Source: Cytidiella melzeri (lineage: Eukaryota > Basidiomycota > Agaricomycetes > Polyporales > Irpicaceae). From it: a stretch of 64,000 nt of DNA. The stretch covers positions 124,001 through 188,000 of the forward strand of contig JABYQR010000008.1 in NCBI GenBank assembly GCA_022592445.1, written 5' to 3'. The position numbers and the translations under genes were made by a program. This document shows positions 10,238-20,349 of the stretch, piece by piece (positions within the stretch are counted from its first letter, which is position 1; each line of letters starts with the position of its first letter). The notes beneath the pieces are model-generated. The model ran no database searches. It worked only from the letters and a program-made list of their open reading frames with translations, and was not told the origin of the DNA.

Positions 10238-11899
10238 ATGTCGAATCTGTCAGAGCCATCTAAGAACAGATTACCGAAGCTCGAAGATGATGGGAGCACC
10301 AATTCCTATGGAACATGGGTTATTCAAGTAGAAACGAAGCTCAGATCCATCAATCTCTGGAAATACTTCGACGGACCCCACTCAAATCCGCCAGTTATAC
10401 CTGAACTCCGCGAGACGTATGAGGACGAGGTCGAAGACCCCATAACTGGCATTAAGACGAAAGGGATTAAGAAGGGAAATGAAGCGGAGGTGGAGGAGGC
10501 ACTGAAGGATGCTGAACCCTGGTACAATTCTAATGTCACTGCGCTCGCACTGATCCTCGAGGCTATTCCTCGTGCGAAAATCCATCTCATTGGTCGCACG
10601 AAGACGGCGAAGGAAGCATGGAACGTTCTTCGAGCCGAATATCGGCCTGTCAACAACCTCCGAGCGGCATCTTTACATCAGAAGCTGATGAGTTTCACAT
10701 GCAAGGAAGAAATGGACGTCAGCAAATGGGTAGACAAAATGAGATCTATCTATGCTGATCTCTGCGACCAAGATCCGAGTCGCCTGTCCGACGTTAACTT
10801 TGCGACCACACTCGCAGACCTCATCCCAACGAACAATAGCTGGCGCATGTTCTCGCGCTCCTTACACCAAGACATGGCGACCTCGCACGCTATGGGGATA
10901 CCACTGTCTTCTTCGAAGGTGATCGAGCTCATCAAAGAAGAAGACTGGGCGCAAACGAAGAATGATGCCGATGTAATAGCACAGATCTATGAAACTGATA
11001 CCATCTACAAGAAGCGCCCTATCAAAATCGCCAACGCCAACCAGATTGACGGATCAAAGGCGAAAAGGGCGAGAGAATGGTGTGACAACCCGAATTGTCA
11101 GAGGCCGCGAGGACATCTCTCCAAGGACTGTTTTGCATACGGAGGAGGAAAGTGCGGACAATACCCGGAGTGGTGGAGGTGGAAAAGGGATATTCATCTT
11201 CCTCCGAACCAACGTTCAAAGTCGCAGAACATCAGTAAGATGTTCAACGCGAATAAGACGCCGAAGGTGAATGCCGCAGTCGAGGAGCCGAACGCCGTAG
11301 AAATCAACTCGGCAACTATCCTAAGCCAAGAAGTGTACTCCCTTAACACCGTAGTTCAAACCGACCCTGACGACGGGATTGAATGCCACAACGCCGCCCT
11401 ATCAGTCAACCAAAACAAGGAGTTCGCCGTATATCACGATTCTGGTGCCAATCGGCACATCTTTTTCGATCGCTCCGTCTTCACGAACTACCGGCCAATT
11501 GAACCTGTCACCGTCCGAGGATTCGGATCGTCGCTCACGACTTCTGCTACTGGGGTTGGAGACGTATACCTTGAAGCCACGGTTGGCAATGCAATCCACA
11601 TCGTCAAACTCTCTGACGTACTGCATGTCCCTGCAGCAAGGATGAATCTTCTTTCGCAAGGCTGTCTTGAACGCCGAGGCGTAGGATCAACGACTAAGGG
11701 AGGCCGACTATCCTTGGAACTGAATGGGAAAATCTTGATAACTGGCGCCCTGAACCACAACAATCTCTATCTTCTAGATGTGCGGCCAACGACACCATCC
11801 AATAACACCGAACCCACATTACTGGAACGTATCACTATGCCACTCGCCGCCACATCCCATACGCGATCAGTCTCAGCGGATTTTTACACCGCCTACTAG
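10238..11899 (+). CDS. gag: Copia Gag-protease polyprotein
   Basis: This 553-residue ORF starts at the first ATG after the primer-binding site (MSNLSEPSKNRLPKLEDDG). The first ~250 residues are a copia-type Gag core (WVIQVETKLRSINLW; AKEAWNVLRAEY). A zinc knuckle variant C-x4-C-x5-H-x4-C (CDNPNCQRPRGHLSKDC) lies near residue 285, followed by the GGGKCGQYPEWW tail seen in basidiomycete copia Gags. An aspartic protease site, YHDSGANRHI, lies near residue 400. The ORF stops at 11897-11899 just before the integrase HHCC region. Its last part overlaps the pol frame, so pol must be reached by a -1 frame change or the copy carries an indel. Gag packages the RNA in cytoplasmic particles; the protease would mature the polyprotein. 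Confidence 0.9.
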   Translation: MSNLSEPSKNRLPKLEDDGSTNSYGTWVIQVETKLRSINLWKYFDGPHSNPPVIPELRETYEDEVEDPITGIKTKGIKKGNEAEVEEALKDAEPWYNSNVTALALILEAIPRAKIHLIGRTKTAKEAWNVLRAEYRPVNNLRAASLHQKLMSFTCKEEMDVSKWVDKMRSIYADLCDQDPSRLSDVNFATTLADLIPTNNSWRMFSRSLHQDMATSHAMGIPLSSSKVIELIKEEDWAQTKNDADVIAQIYETDTIYKKRPIKIANANQIDGSKAKRAREWCDNPNCQRPRGHLSKDCFAYGGGKCGQYPEWWRWKRDIHLPPNQRSKSQNISKMFNANKTPKVNAAVEEPNAVEINSATILSQEVYSLNTVVQTDPDDGIECHNAALSVNQNKEFAVYHDSGANRHIFFDRSVFTNYRPIEPVTVRGFGSSLTTSATGVGDVYLEATVGNAIHIVKLSDVLHVPAARMNLLSQGCLERRGVGSTTKGGRLSLELNGKILITGALNHNNLYLLDVRPTTPSNNTEPTLLERITMPLAATSHTRSVSADFYTAY

Positions 11900-14800
11900 G
11901 CCATAGAGGCGTTAAAGGGCTGTCGCGCGCGACAACGGGCCTACAGATAGACACGGAACGCCTCGATGAGACATGTGAAACCTGCGCGCGAGCAAATATC
12001 AAACGTTTACCTTTCCCTAAATCTTCAAATCTCAGGGCCGACCGCCTACTCTTCCGCATCCATCTCGATATCTGCGGACCTCTCCCTCTCGGATATGGTG
12101 GCATTAAATATTTTATGCCATGTGTCGACTGCCACTCTCGCTGGAGGTGCCCATTGTTCCTAAAACTCAAATCTGACGCCCTCACCGAATTCATCAAATT
12201 CAAGTCCGCGGTCGAACGCTTCACCGGCGAGAAGATAGCTGTCATCAGGGTTGACAACGCGTCCGAACTTGTGGAAGGACAATTCAAATCATATTGCGAG
12301 AAGGAGGGTATCTCCTTTGAGAAAATCGTGCCTGACGCCTCACCGCAAAATGGAGTCGCTGAACGCTCGAATTGGACCCTGGCTTCCATGGCACGTGCTA
12401 TGCTCATCGACAGTGCCTTGCCCGACTTCTTTTGGCCACTGGCGGTGCAATGCGCAGCGCACATACTAAATCGTGTTCCCACCGCCGCTCTGCCTCCGCA
12501 CACAACTCCTTACCATCTCTGGCACAAGCGACCGCCCGACATATCCCACCTCCGAATTTTCGGATCTCGAGTGATATCGAGGAAGCTCCTATCAGACTCA
12601 CTCAACAAAATCCAGGCACGTGGAGAGGAAGGCAGATTTGTGGGCTACGCACAAGACGCCAAGGGATATCTCATCTGGTTCCCGGCCTCACACACCGTTT
12701 GCGCTCGCCGTGATGTCATTTTCCTCGACAACCAATCACCCTCGCCCATTCCTACCACCACCTCATCATCCTCTACGCTGTGGGACGACGTGTTCGTGGA
12801 AAACGACACGCGTTTTGTAGACAAAACACACGACGCCGACGCACCAGACGGGTACGTACTCCCTGAGCGCGGTGCAAGCAAAATGACTGACACTTTCTCC
12901 GGTAGAGAAGTGTCGCATCGGCCGGATGCCGACACAAGTCTTGGTGCCCCGGTTGGGCAGGTTCTGGACGAACTGCGGGCCCCGGATGGGCTGATCCCGG
13001 TTGGATCGAGGGCCCCGGATGGGCTGGACACACCTGCTGGTGAGCAGAACCTGTCTCCGGACGAGACAGAGAATCTAACACGGACAACATTAGCGCCACG
13101 ACGGCGTACTCTACCTGTCAGGTACAAGGAGAGCAACTCCGAGTATTCGCGCGAGGGGGGGTTGCATATCGACCACGAACTGACTCTCAACGCTCTCACA
13201 CACGGAATCCAACTAGAAGACCCAAATCCGTCCCAGATACACTGCGCTACCTCGAACGACGACTCACCGTTCCCCATCGACGACGCAAACGCAAAAGACC
13301 CACGGTCGATCGCGGAAGCAGAACGCAGTGAATACTGGGAACACTGGTTAGCTGCGATACACGAAGAACTGGAGGCCCTCAGAGCAAAGGGCGTATACGA
13401 AGAGGTCGACAGCCTACCACCTGACAGGAAGCCCGTGGATTTGAAGTGGGTTCTCCACATCAAGCGCAACGCCGACGGCCACATAGCAAGGTTCAAGGCA
13501 CGCCTCGTAGCCAAGGGGTTCACACAAATCCCAGGACAAGATTTTACATTCACATTCGCGCCTGTAGCTCGCTGGGACTCCATCCGTACGATTCTCGCCA
13601 TCGCCGCACACAACGACCTACACCTACGACACATAGATATCAAGACGGCCTTCCTAAACGGACCACTGGCCGAAGAAATTTACATGAGCCGTCCGTCGAT
13701 TGTCGGGAAGGGTTTCTGGCGCCTCCGGAAAGGACTGTATGGACTCAAGCAAGCGGGGAGATCCTGGTACCTTGAATTCAACGAGAAATATCAGGGCCTC
13801 GGTTTCAGGAGATGTGAGTCGGACTGGAGCGTGCATGTACGCGAGAGGGATGGGATCAGGTCAATGTCGGCGACAAGCGTCGACGATATCCTACTAGCCA
13901 CACCATCCAGGGACGAATCCGATTCAGTGACGAAGGGACTGGAGGCCTTGTTCGAGATCACAGACAATGGCGAGGTTGAATGGTTACTAGGATGTAAAGT
14001 CACCAGGAATCGCGCTCGTCGTTCGATTCTACTGTCACAGGAAGCCTACATCACATCGATCCTACGACTATTCGACATGGAACACTGCAATGCGACAACG
14101 ACGCCTCTCCCGCCGAAAGTAACACTATCGCGCGAAGAACAACCGCAGACGGAGAAGGAGCGCGATGAACTCAAGGCACTGCCGTACTGCGCCTTGGTCG
14201 GGAAGGTGATGTATCTGGCGACCACGACACGTCCGGACATAGCTTACGCCGTTCGAGAATTAGCCAAGTTTATGTCCTGCTATGGGCATACTCACTGGAT
14301 CGCCGCGAAACACCTGCTTCGCTACCTCCAAGGGTCGAGGTCCATTGGACTTACGTTGGGCAACCTCGATCCCGCATACCCCTTGTTTCACGCGTTCACC
14401 GACTTGGACTGGGGTTCAGAAGAAGGGAGAAAATCTGTGTCAGGATACGTCATGATTGTACACCACTCACCCGTCGCCTGGAGCTCAAAACAGCAGTCGG
14501 TGGTCGCGCTATCGTCCTGCGAGGCCGAATATCTCGCCTGCTCGCATGCAGCGTGTCAAATCATATGGTTACGGCAACTACTTGGCGAACTCGGAGAACC
14601 GCAGCAGGAAGCCACGCCGTTGTACTGCGACAACAATGGAACGATCGCGTGCACTCACGATCCACACGGGCACACAAGAATGAAGCATATTGACATACGA
14701 GCCCATTTTATTCGGAATTGCGTAAACGACGGGAAAATCGACGTGACACGAGTATCAGGAAAGGAAAACATGGCGGATATCTTCACAAAATCTCTAGCAC

Positions 14801-14901
14801 GAGTTGCACATACACGGGCAACACAGATGCTGGGACAGGTCGCGGGTCAAGGGGGGGTGTCAACTGGTGACCCTCGAGGAATAGCGGAAAGGACTGATTA
14901 G
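11806..14901 (+). CDS. pol: Copia Pol: integrase, reverse transcriptase, RNase H
   Basis: The pol frame is open from 11806; its first ATG is 12115, but the integrase HHCC zinc site (HRLLGH...CETC, about 11887-11988) lies upstream of that ATG, so translation must enter by frameshift. The integrase catalytic triad is in LDICGP, RVDNAS and PQNGVAE. Reverse transcriptase shows WVLHIKRNADG, ARLVAKGFTQ, DIKTAFLNG, GLYGLKQAG and the catalytic SVDDILL (first residue Ser rather than Tyr or His; both Asp kept). RNase H shows FTDLDWG, SSCEAEY, LYCDNNG and the ADIFTKSL end. Adding a Gag-Pol junction gives a full-length copia Pol. The stop lies 44 bases inside the 3' LTR, so the polypurine tract is coding. 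Confidence 0.9.
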   Translation, partial: HRTHITGTYHYATRRHIPYAISLSGFLHRLLGHRGVKGLSRATTGLQIDTERLDETCETCARANIKRLPFPKSSNLRADRLLFRIHLDICGPLPLGYGGIKYFMPCVDCHSRWRCPLFLKLKSDALTEFIKFKSAVERFTGEKIAVIRVDNASELVEGQFKSYCEKEGISFEKIVPDASPQNGVAERSNWTLASMARAMLIDSALPDFFWPLAVQCAAHILNRVPTAALPPHTTPYHLWHKRPPDISHLRIFGSRVISRKLLSDSLNKIQARGEEGRFVGYAQDAKGYLIWFPASHTVCARRDVIFLDNQSPSPIPTTTSSSSTLWDDVFVENDTRFVDKTHDADAPDGYVLPERGASKMTDTFSGREVSHRPDADTSLGAPVGQVLDELRAPDGLIPVGSRAPDGLDTPAGEQNLSPDETENLTRTTLAPRRRTLPVRYKESNSEYSREGGLHIDHELTLNALTHGIQLEDPNPSQIHCATSNDDSPFPIDDANAKDPRSIAEAERSEYWEHWLAAIHEELEALRAKGVYEEVDSLPPDRKPVDLKWVLHIKRNADGHIARFKARLVAKGFTQIPGQDFTFTFAPVARWDSIRTILAIAAHNDLHLRHIDIKTAFLNGPLAEEIYMSRPSIVGKGFWRLRKGLYGLKQAGRSWYLEFNEKYQGLGFRRCESDWSVHVRERDGIRSMSATSVDDILLATPSRDESDSVTKGLEALFEITDNGEVEWLLGCKVTRNRARRSILLSQEAYITSILRLFDMEHCNATTTPLPPKVTLSREEQPQTEKERDELKALPYCALVGKVMYLATTTRPDIAYAVRELAKFMSCYGHTHWIAAKHLLRYLQGSRSIGLTLGNLDPAYPLFHAFTDLDWGSEEGRKSVSGYVMIVHHSPVAWSSKQQSVVALSSCEAEYLACSHAACQIIWLRQLLGELGEPQQEATPLYCDNNGTIACTHDPHGHTRMKHIDIRAHFIRNCVNDGKIDVTRVSGKENMADIFTKSLARVAHTRATQMLGQVAGQGGVSTGDPRGIAERTD
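14849..14857 (+). promoter_or_regulatory. Copia polypurine tract
   Basis: AAGGGGGGG immediately precedes the 3' LTR TGTCAACTGG, as expected for the plus-strand DNA primer. It is also read as codons by the end of pol. Confidence 0.8.
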
Positions 14902-15093
14902 GGAAAAGGCGCATCAGCGCCTGGAGATGTCGGGATAACCATACACGTACATCCGGTGATCGAGTAGTTTTGTATAAAGGACTTCGGAAGGTACAGGGGA
15001 CAGCATCTCTTGCTTACCCTGTACCAGGTACGCTTACACGCGTTGTACAATAACATCTCTTGCTTACCCTGTACCAGACCCATAAGTTTGACA
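14858..15093 (+). repeat. Copia 3' LTR
   Basis: 236 bp, same length and by eye the same sequence as the 5' LTR, followed by the ACAAC target duplication at 15094-15098. Confidence 0.95.
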
Positions 15094-15098
15094 ACAAC

Positions 15099-15896
15099 AG
15101 ATCGCTGGAGCAGCACGTCGTCGATTGGACAGGATGTTCGAATCCGTACGCAGTGGGGAGGGCATAAGCTAACAAGCAGAGCCCAACAATGAGCGCGAGC
15201 CTCGTAAACTCAGTCGTCAAGGGTCCCATGCGCACACCAAGCTCCCGCGCGGTCAGCACGGACACAAGAGTGAACGTTACTGCCTCGTCGAGGTGTACAA
15301 GTGCAACCTCCCCTAAAGCCATCGTACGCGCTATTCCGTTATGAAGACCTGTCAAACTCGCGTGTATGATCACAAGCTCTGTTATCCTGCGTCATTTATG
15401 TCTATCCGGTCGCTGTGACCATTGCGCTCCTTGTTGAGATCACGCTTCGATTCGAGAGGCGTCCGTGGACTCAGCCTGTGGTTCTCGTCGGTGCCCGTCT
15501 CGCTTGAGGATCCATAGAGATCGGCTGCGGTGGCCAGGGGTGTCTCGAAGCCTCACGGCTTTTGCTTTGAGAGCGGTTGCCTTTGGAGTGCTGAGTAACA
15601 GAGCTCGAGGGTGAAGATGCGGACAGAGGCCATTTTCTAAGTGCGCCCACACACACTCGGAATCTCCAGTATTACAGACTCACCGTCAATAAACTGCCCA
15701 TCCTTATTCTCGAGTTTTCACTAGATAGTTATGAATAGGGTATGCATATGAGTAAGGACGATGAACAGCTTACGCCAAAGATTCTATGATCTGGCGCGCT
15801 TGTGATGCACATACACGCCGTGAGTTTTGTGTGTTCCTGCGAACAGTTTAGACACACCTCTGATAACTCTCTCTACTCTATGCAAAAAGCGGCGAT
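15099..15896. other. No supported gene; possible membrane-protein exon on minus
   Basis: A minus-strand frame at 15373-15100 has a hydrophobic run (LALIVGLCLLAYALP) that could be a membrane segment, but its reading frame runs into the copia 3' LTR, so any gene here was cut by that insertion or is spurious. The rest holds only short ORFs. Confidence 0.3.
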
Positions 15897-16032
15897 GATG
15901 AAAAGGCCGGACGCTTTTGCCGCGAGTGTATCTATGTCCGTCTCTCTAGGCCAGTCATTGGGAAGGTGGAGGTCGCTACGTCTTGGGCGAGAAGCCGAGT
16001 CGTTGAGCTTCACCTACAGGAATAGCCTAATG
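15897..16032 (-). pseudogene. NLR gene fragment (copy of NACHT 3' part)
   Basis: 136 bases align without gaps to 7299-7434 inside the NLR NACHT region, with about a dozen mismatches (roughly 91% identity by eye) and the same orientation. No other NLR part is recognisable next to it. It is a detached relic of a second NLR or a partial duplication of the one at 4.7-9.2 kb. Confidence 0.85.
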
Positions 16033-16549
16033 AAGGCTACCAATTCGAAGCCGACTTTGTCGATAGCTTGAGTTTTCCGTCCGACATACTGGGCTGCTGG
16101 TCAAAGCTCGTCGACATCGAAATCACGCTGTGCAAGGCAAAGATGGTTGTTTACCCTGAACGTGTGAGTCCAAGGGTTAGATACATACGTAAGAGGACAA
16201 CAGCGATGATACTTACTGCCAACATCCCAATGAACATTCGAAGAGATCACCAGGAGGTCTGACGTGCTTGAGAATATACGACGTGGCAGCTGGAAACGGG
16301 TTCGAGTGAGGTTCAAGGTTCGGGAGATATGCTGAATGCAACGAGGAGAGGGGACAGCGCAGAGACAGAATTATTGTGACTGGAAGCAGTCTGAAAACGA
16401 GTCTTGCACACCCGAGCAGCTCTATGCGAGCGGCAGATCAAACTTGAAAGGCGAATTATAAGCAAAACAAGACGGATGCTTTGTGAGAATAGGATAAACG
16501 CACTACGGTTCACTGGGCGTTCCGACCTCCATTGTCTGAGAGGCTCTAG

Positions 16550-16920
16550 TCACCGCAGCGAGTGCACAACCTTCGTCATCCAGCATGTCCTGTCCGGCTT
16601 GAGTGTCCCGTCGTAGATTCCATCGTCTTTTCCTAAAACCCCTACCCTCGCTTTGTGAGTGCCGACGTGTTTGAGGAGAACGCCGTGGACGATGAACGGT
16701 AGAGTTAGCATCACCAGCAGCGCCAGCGAAGAGAGAGGGTCGGTTGCACCACTCAAGTCGCGTGTGGCCACGAATAGTCGAATACCAACGGTGAGTTGCA
16801 AATCGCGGCTTTGCCAATCGACCATTGCCACCTCGAAGGGTCGACCGTCCTCGACAATCTTCCAGCCCACAGACAAGCATTCTAGTACACCCACGCCTTG
16901 CTCGCATCAGCAATGGAAAT
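16550..16920 (-). CDS. Candidate exon, unknown protein with one membrane segment
   Basis: An open minus-strand frame (about 120 residues) reads ACEQGVGVLECLSVGWKI..., with a hydrophobic run SLALLVMLTLPFIV that could cross a membrane. It ends at 16550. It sits just downstream of P450-A, and weak exon-like frames with GT-AG signals follow on the same strand down to about 16100 (GTAAGT at 16214 to TTCAG near 16150). No family is recognised and no start codon is assigned. It may be part of a multi-exon gene cut by rearrangement. Confidence 0.3.
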
Positions 16921-16983
16921 AACCTTCATGTGTCCACAAGCCGTGACTACGACATTAAAATCAGTACAATGCCGATAAACCGA

Positions 16984-19429
16984 CTATTTACGCCTTTTAA
17001 AAACTAATGGCACTTTTCCTGGTCTATTGGAATACATATGCATGGTCATTAGCCAACAACATATTGTCGGTACTGAGGACTCACGTCAACGTCAACAAAG
17101 CATCATGCTTGAGAAGCCTAGCCTTCCGCTCTTCGAATGTCTCACTGACAAACTGCGGCTCCTCTTTCACCTCGATTGAATATCGCAGGCTGAACAAGGT
17201 GATGACCGCAATCGCTTCCACCTCTGAAAATCTGCACGATAAAGGGGAAAGCACTCAGTGTGGAATCAGCATGGATAGCTCGGTTGTATATTCGTACCGT
17301 CGTCCTATGCAAGATCGCGCACCTCCGCTGAACGAGACGAGAGCATCTCGTGGCCAATCAGGTTCAAGGAAACGAGACGGCTTGAATGCATACGGGTCCT
17401 CCCAGTATCTCGCTACGCAAAACACAGTCCATCATCAGTATCGTGTTCAGCGATTCACCGAGTCAAAACACCCACGATTGTGATGCAAGCCGGGCATATG
17501 GAACAAGATGTTCGAGCCTTTGGGTACGAAAACAGGTACCTTTTGCCCCGATGCACTCGTTGCATAGAGCACACTGTCTTCAGCGGCAACTTTCGGAACT
17601 GATGAGACTGGGGTGTACAGACGGAGCGTCTCGTTTAAGACCCTAGGGAGGAGAGAAATGAGGTCATCTCTCGCAAGTTCATTCGAGAAGACTGGAAACA
17701 CACCCCATGGCGTACGTGTACGACGCGATATTCTCATATTTCTAAGCAGCGTTAGCAGCTCACTCAATTGACGAAGGGTGGTTATATGGCACTTGCCGGA
17801 ATCTCGTCTTCCCCAAGCACCGATTTGCAATGTCGATAGAGCTTCTCTTGTTCCTCGGGATACAGGGCTAATAAGATGAACGCAAATGCTAGGGTGTGGC
17901 CTGTCGTCTTTTAACATGTTTCAATATCATTATGGCGTGGATAAACAGATTGACGCACTTCATGCCCTGTTGTTTCACATTCAGCGAGAGTAAGTATAGA
18001 AGAAATAGTATGCGACATGAATATTACCTGCTATAAGGAAGATGTAGATATTGCCTGTCACAAATCAGAATTCGCGTTCACACGAGCAGAGGAAGCTCTC
18101 AACTAATGACTTCTCGATCAGTCAACTTGGCATAGCCATTGAATTCCTCCTCGTTCGCGTCGAGCAAGCCGCTCAAGAGGTCATGGCGTTTTGCTTTGGT
18201 TTCCGCGTTCCTTCTTTTCTGTACCATCTCCACCATGTATTTCTATACCTCTGGGTAAGCACCTACCCCGTAATTGATTCATGTTCACCTTCCAGAAACT
18301 CACCTCCATCAACTCATATGCTACCCGCGCTGTACGCATCTTTGCAGTCAAGCCAAGTTTGAGTAGCCAAGCTGGTGTGATTGCCTTTGTGACAATCTCG
18401 TTAGAGATGTGATACATGGTTTCCTGAGCGCACGCGAAGATCAGCATTGATAATGCTCTAAGAAAGTGGTTGACCTACTTTAAAGCTGAATTCGTACCCA
18501 GCAGTGCGCAAACCTTCATCCCTCCAAGATATAGCTTGTCCAAAGCCAGCGCTGCTGATCACGAAGAGAGCTATCTGCGGTATAACAACTGTCTGTACCC
18601 GTTAGTGAACGTCTGTTGTATGAGGGACGCACCGATACGGTCGTCATCAAGACGTCTTCATCGCAGACCGTATCTTTTCCGGCCCACTCCTGCTCGAACA
18701 GCTCAAGAACTATTCTCTGGGTTTCTTCCCATACGAGTCTGTTGTTACGCTGCCAAAAGCACGGTCATGAAATCTCGCAGTGAAGAGGACTTGCGTAAGC
18801 AAGGCTGGCGTACCTCTGAGAAACTGGGATTCGCAATCTTCCTGAACCGTTTCCATTCATCCCCCTCGGAGACAACGATGTTACGACCATACATGTCCAG
18901 ACTTCGGTATAACTCCACAGGTTTGGGATAGCGGCTGCGGGCTGCAGCGACTTCCTACGCACCGTTTATCAAGGTTGCATCCCTGACTCGTCGCTGCATG
19001 TACTAACCTTGATGACATCGGGGTCCGCGACTACGAACAAAGCGCGGAGAGGGAACATTGCCACCTTCAACGGCCCCACCGTAAGCCGTAAATCGCAGAC
19101 CTCCAGCAAAATTCACACTCACATCTGAGATAACATCGCACCCAAACCACGCATAGTCGGCGTACTTTTGTCGCGCCGCCCTGTTCTTCCCGGGGAGAAT
19201 GTAGGGTATACGCCACGGAAGGATAACAGGGATTGCACTCGCGACGTCCGAAATGAGCCACCGGCTGCCTGGATGAAAACTGCGGTTGCATTGAACACCA
19301 ATCGACGCACTCAGTAGACTGCAGAAACACTACTCACTTGATGCTCTTCAGCAGCCTATAGAATTGGACGGCCTTGAAAACAACATACAGCAGTGGAAGC
19401 CACAGAAGCGCATTAGGCATAACAGCCAT
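16984..19429 (-). CDS. Cytochrome P450 monooxygenase A
   Basis: ER-anchored haem monooxygenase of about 550 residues in many short exons. The start MAVMPNALLWLPLLYVV gives an N-terminal membrane anchor. The I-helix oxygen-binding motif AGHETTGHT is assembled from three exons, the middle one only 8 nt (GGCATGAA, about 17958-17965). The ExxR helix reads ETLRLY; then HNPRYWEDP, and the haem loop FSGGARSCIG matches FxxGxRxCxG. The last exon ends PGKVPLVFKRRK at 16984. One intron appears to use a GC donor (GCAAGT, near 17814). Very similar to gene B (20.3-22.8 kb) in sequence and intron positions, so a tandem duplicate. It appears intact. Substrate unknown. Confidence 0.88.
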
Positions 19430-19740
19430 CGAGATAAATGTAAACAGAACAAAGTCGGGTCAGGTCTCTCAGGAGGGGTTGAGGACTCTTGGAATGGGTT
19501 CAGAACCTGAACCGCTTTGACTGGCGGGTAGAGAAGAGTGGGGTATATATGCCAGAACCAGAAGAACTCAATCCGCCGCACATCGTCCAGGTGTAGACAT
19601 CTCTATCTAGCATCTAGTGTAATAGATAGCAATATTAGATGTTGACTATCAATCGGTCATGTCAAGATGCCCATAACCTTAGAGGCAGCGGCATCACAGT
19701 AAGATGGAATAACAAGGTCGGCAGAACTCGCCGGTCACGA

Positions 19741-20256
19741 TCATAAGGCACATAGCCCTTCTCTCCCCCGAACGGCGAACACCAATCGCAGAAAATGATA
19801 AGAAATATGATCAGGCTCACCTAGCGGGTGTATAGCAGTCGCGGCGAGCTTGAAACCTTGCTTGACAAGGTTTGAATGAAGGGGCGAGGCTAGGTCGGAC
19901 CGCTTCTGTTCTTGAATGTCGTAAAGTAAAGGGTCCGAGCGTGCACAAGTGAGGAAGAACCACGTCTCCCATTTCCAAACAGCCATCTAGAACATAATGT
20001 CGGTGGCAGCAATGGAAATGTCAGACTAAATTTAGAACCACTCACAAAATTGCTATGCATGTGAATATTGAAGGAGCATGAACGAACCTGCAAAAACCAC
20101 AATACAATATATACTCTCAGGGACGACGAAAAGCTGGACTGCACTCACGTCTGGTCAACCCAGCTTATTCCTCGACACCCTCTCCTTCTTCTTCTTCTAC
20201 TACTCCGAAGATCTTCCTCGCAAGTTGCTTCTCCTCCTTGACCGTGAGAAAGGTCA
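19741..20256 (-). pseudogene. Relic of a fourth P450 (3' part) between genes A and B
   Basis: 20256-20139 aligns with the last main exon and donor site of P450-C (23643-23532): both read VKEEK followed by a Glu/Arg-rich stretch and end at an ACGTGAGTG donor. Further downstream, 19986-19741 resembles the DNA that follows P450-C (about 23390-23160): both read KETW/WETW, then a TTTACTTTACGAC-like string. No haem-loop exon or upstream part is found. So a C-type P450 and its downstream flank once lay here and were mostly deleted. Confidence 0.6.
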
Positions 20257-20349
20257 GTTAGAATCAAAGAATCACTTGAAAATGGGTCAACACTATATAA
20301 TTCAGATAACAAAATTACAGTAGTAGTGTCAGTAGAGAGTGTCTTGCCA

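Larger units (their letters stand above)
9893..15093 (+). mobile_element. Copia (Ty1/copia) LTR retrotransposon, complete
   Basis: The element is 5.2 kb with 236-bp LTRs at both ends and a 5-bp target duplication ACAAC (9888-9892 and 15094-15098). In order it has LTR, primer-binding site, gag with zinc knuckle and protease, integrase, reverse transcriptase, RNase H, polypurine tract and LTR: the copia order, with integrase before RT. The two LTRs look identical by eye, so insertion is recent. It lies upstream of the NLR start and separates that gene from the NLR-like fragment at 15.9 kb. Gag-protease and pol are in different frames (see findings). Confidence 0.95.

Noticed and set aside
12645..13643. 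332-codon minus-strand ORF
   Set aside because: Antisense shadow of the copia pol frame, which carries all the conserved motifs.
15128..15140. tRNA B-box-like GTTCGAATCC
   Set aside because: No A box or cloverleaf could be built around it, and it lies 40 bases from the copia LTR.
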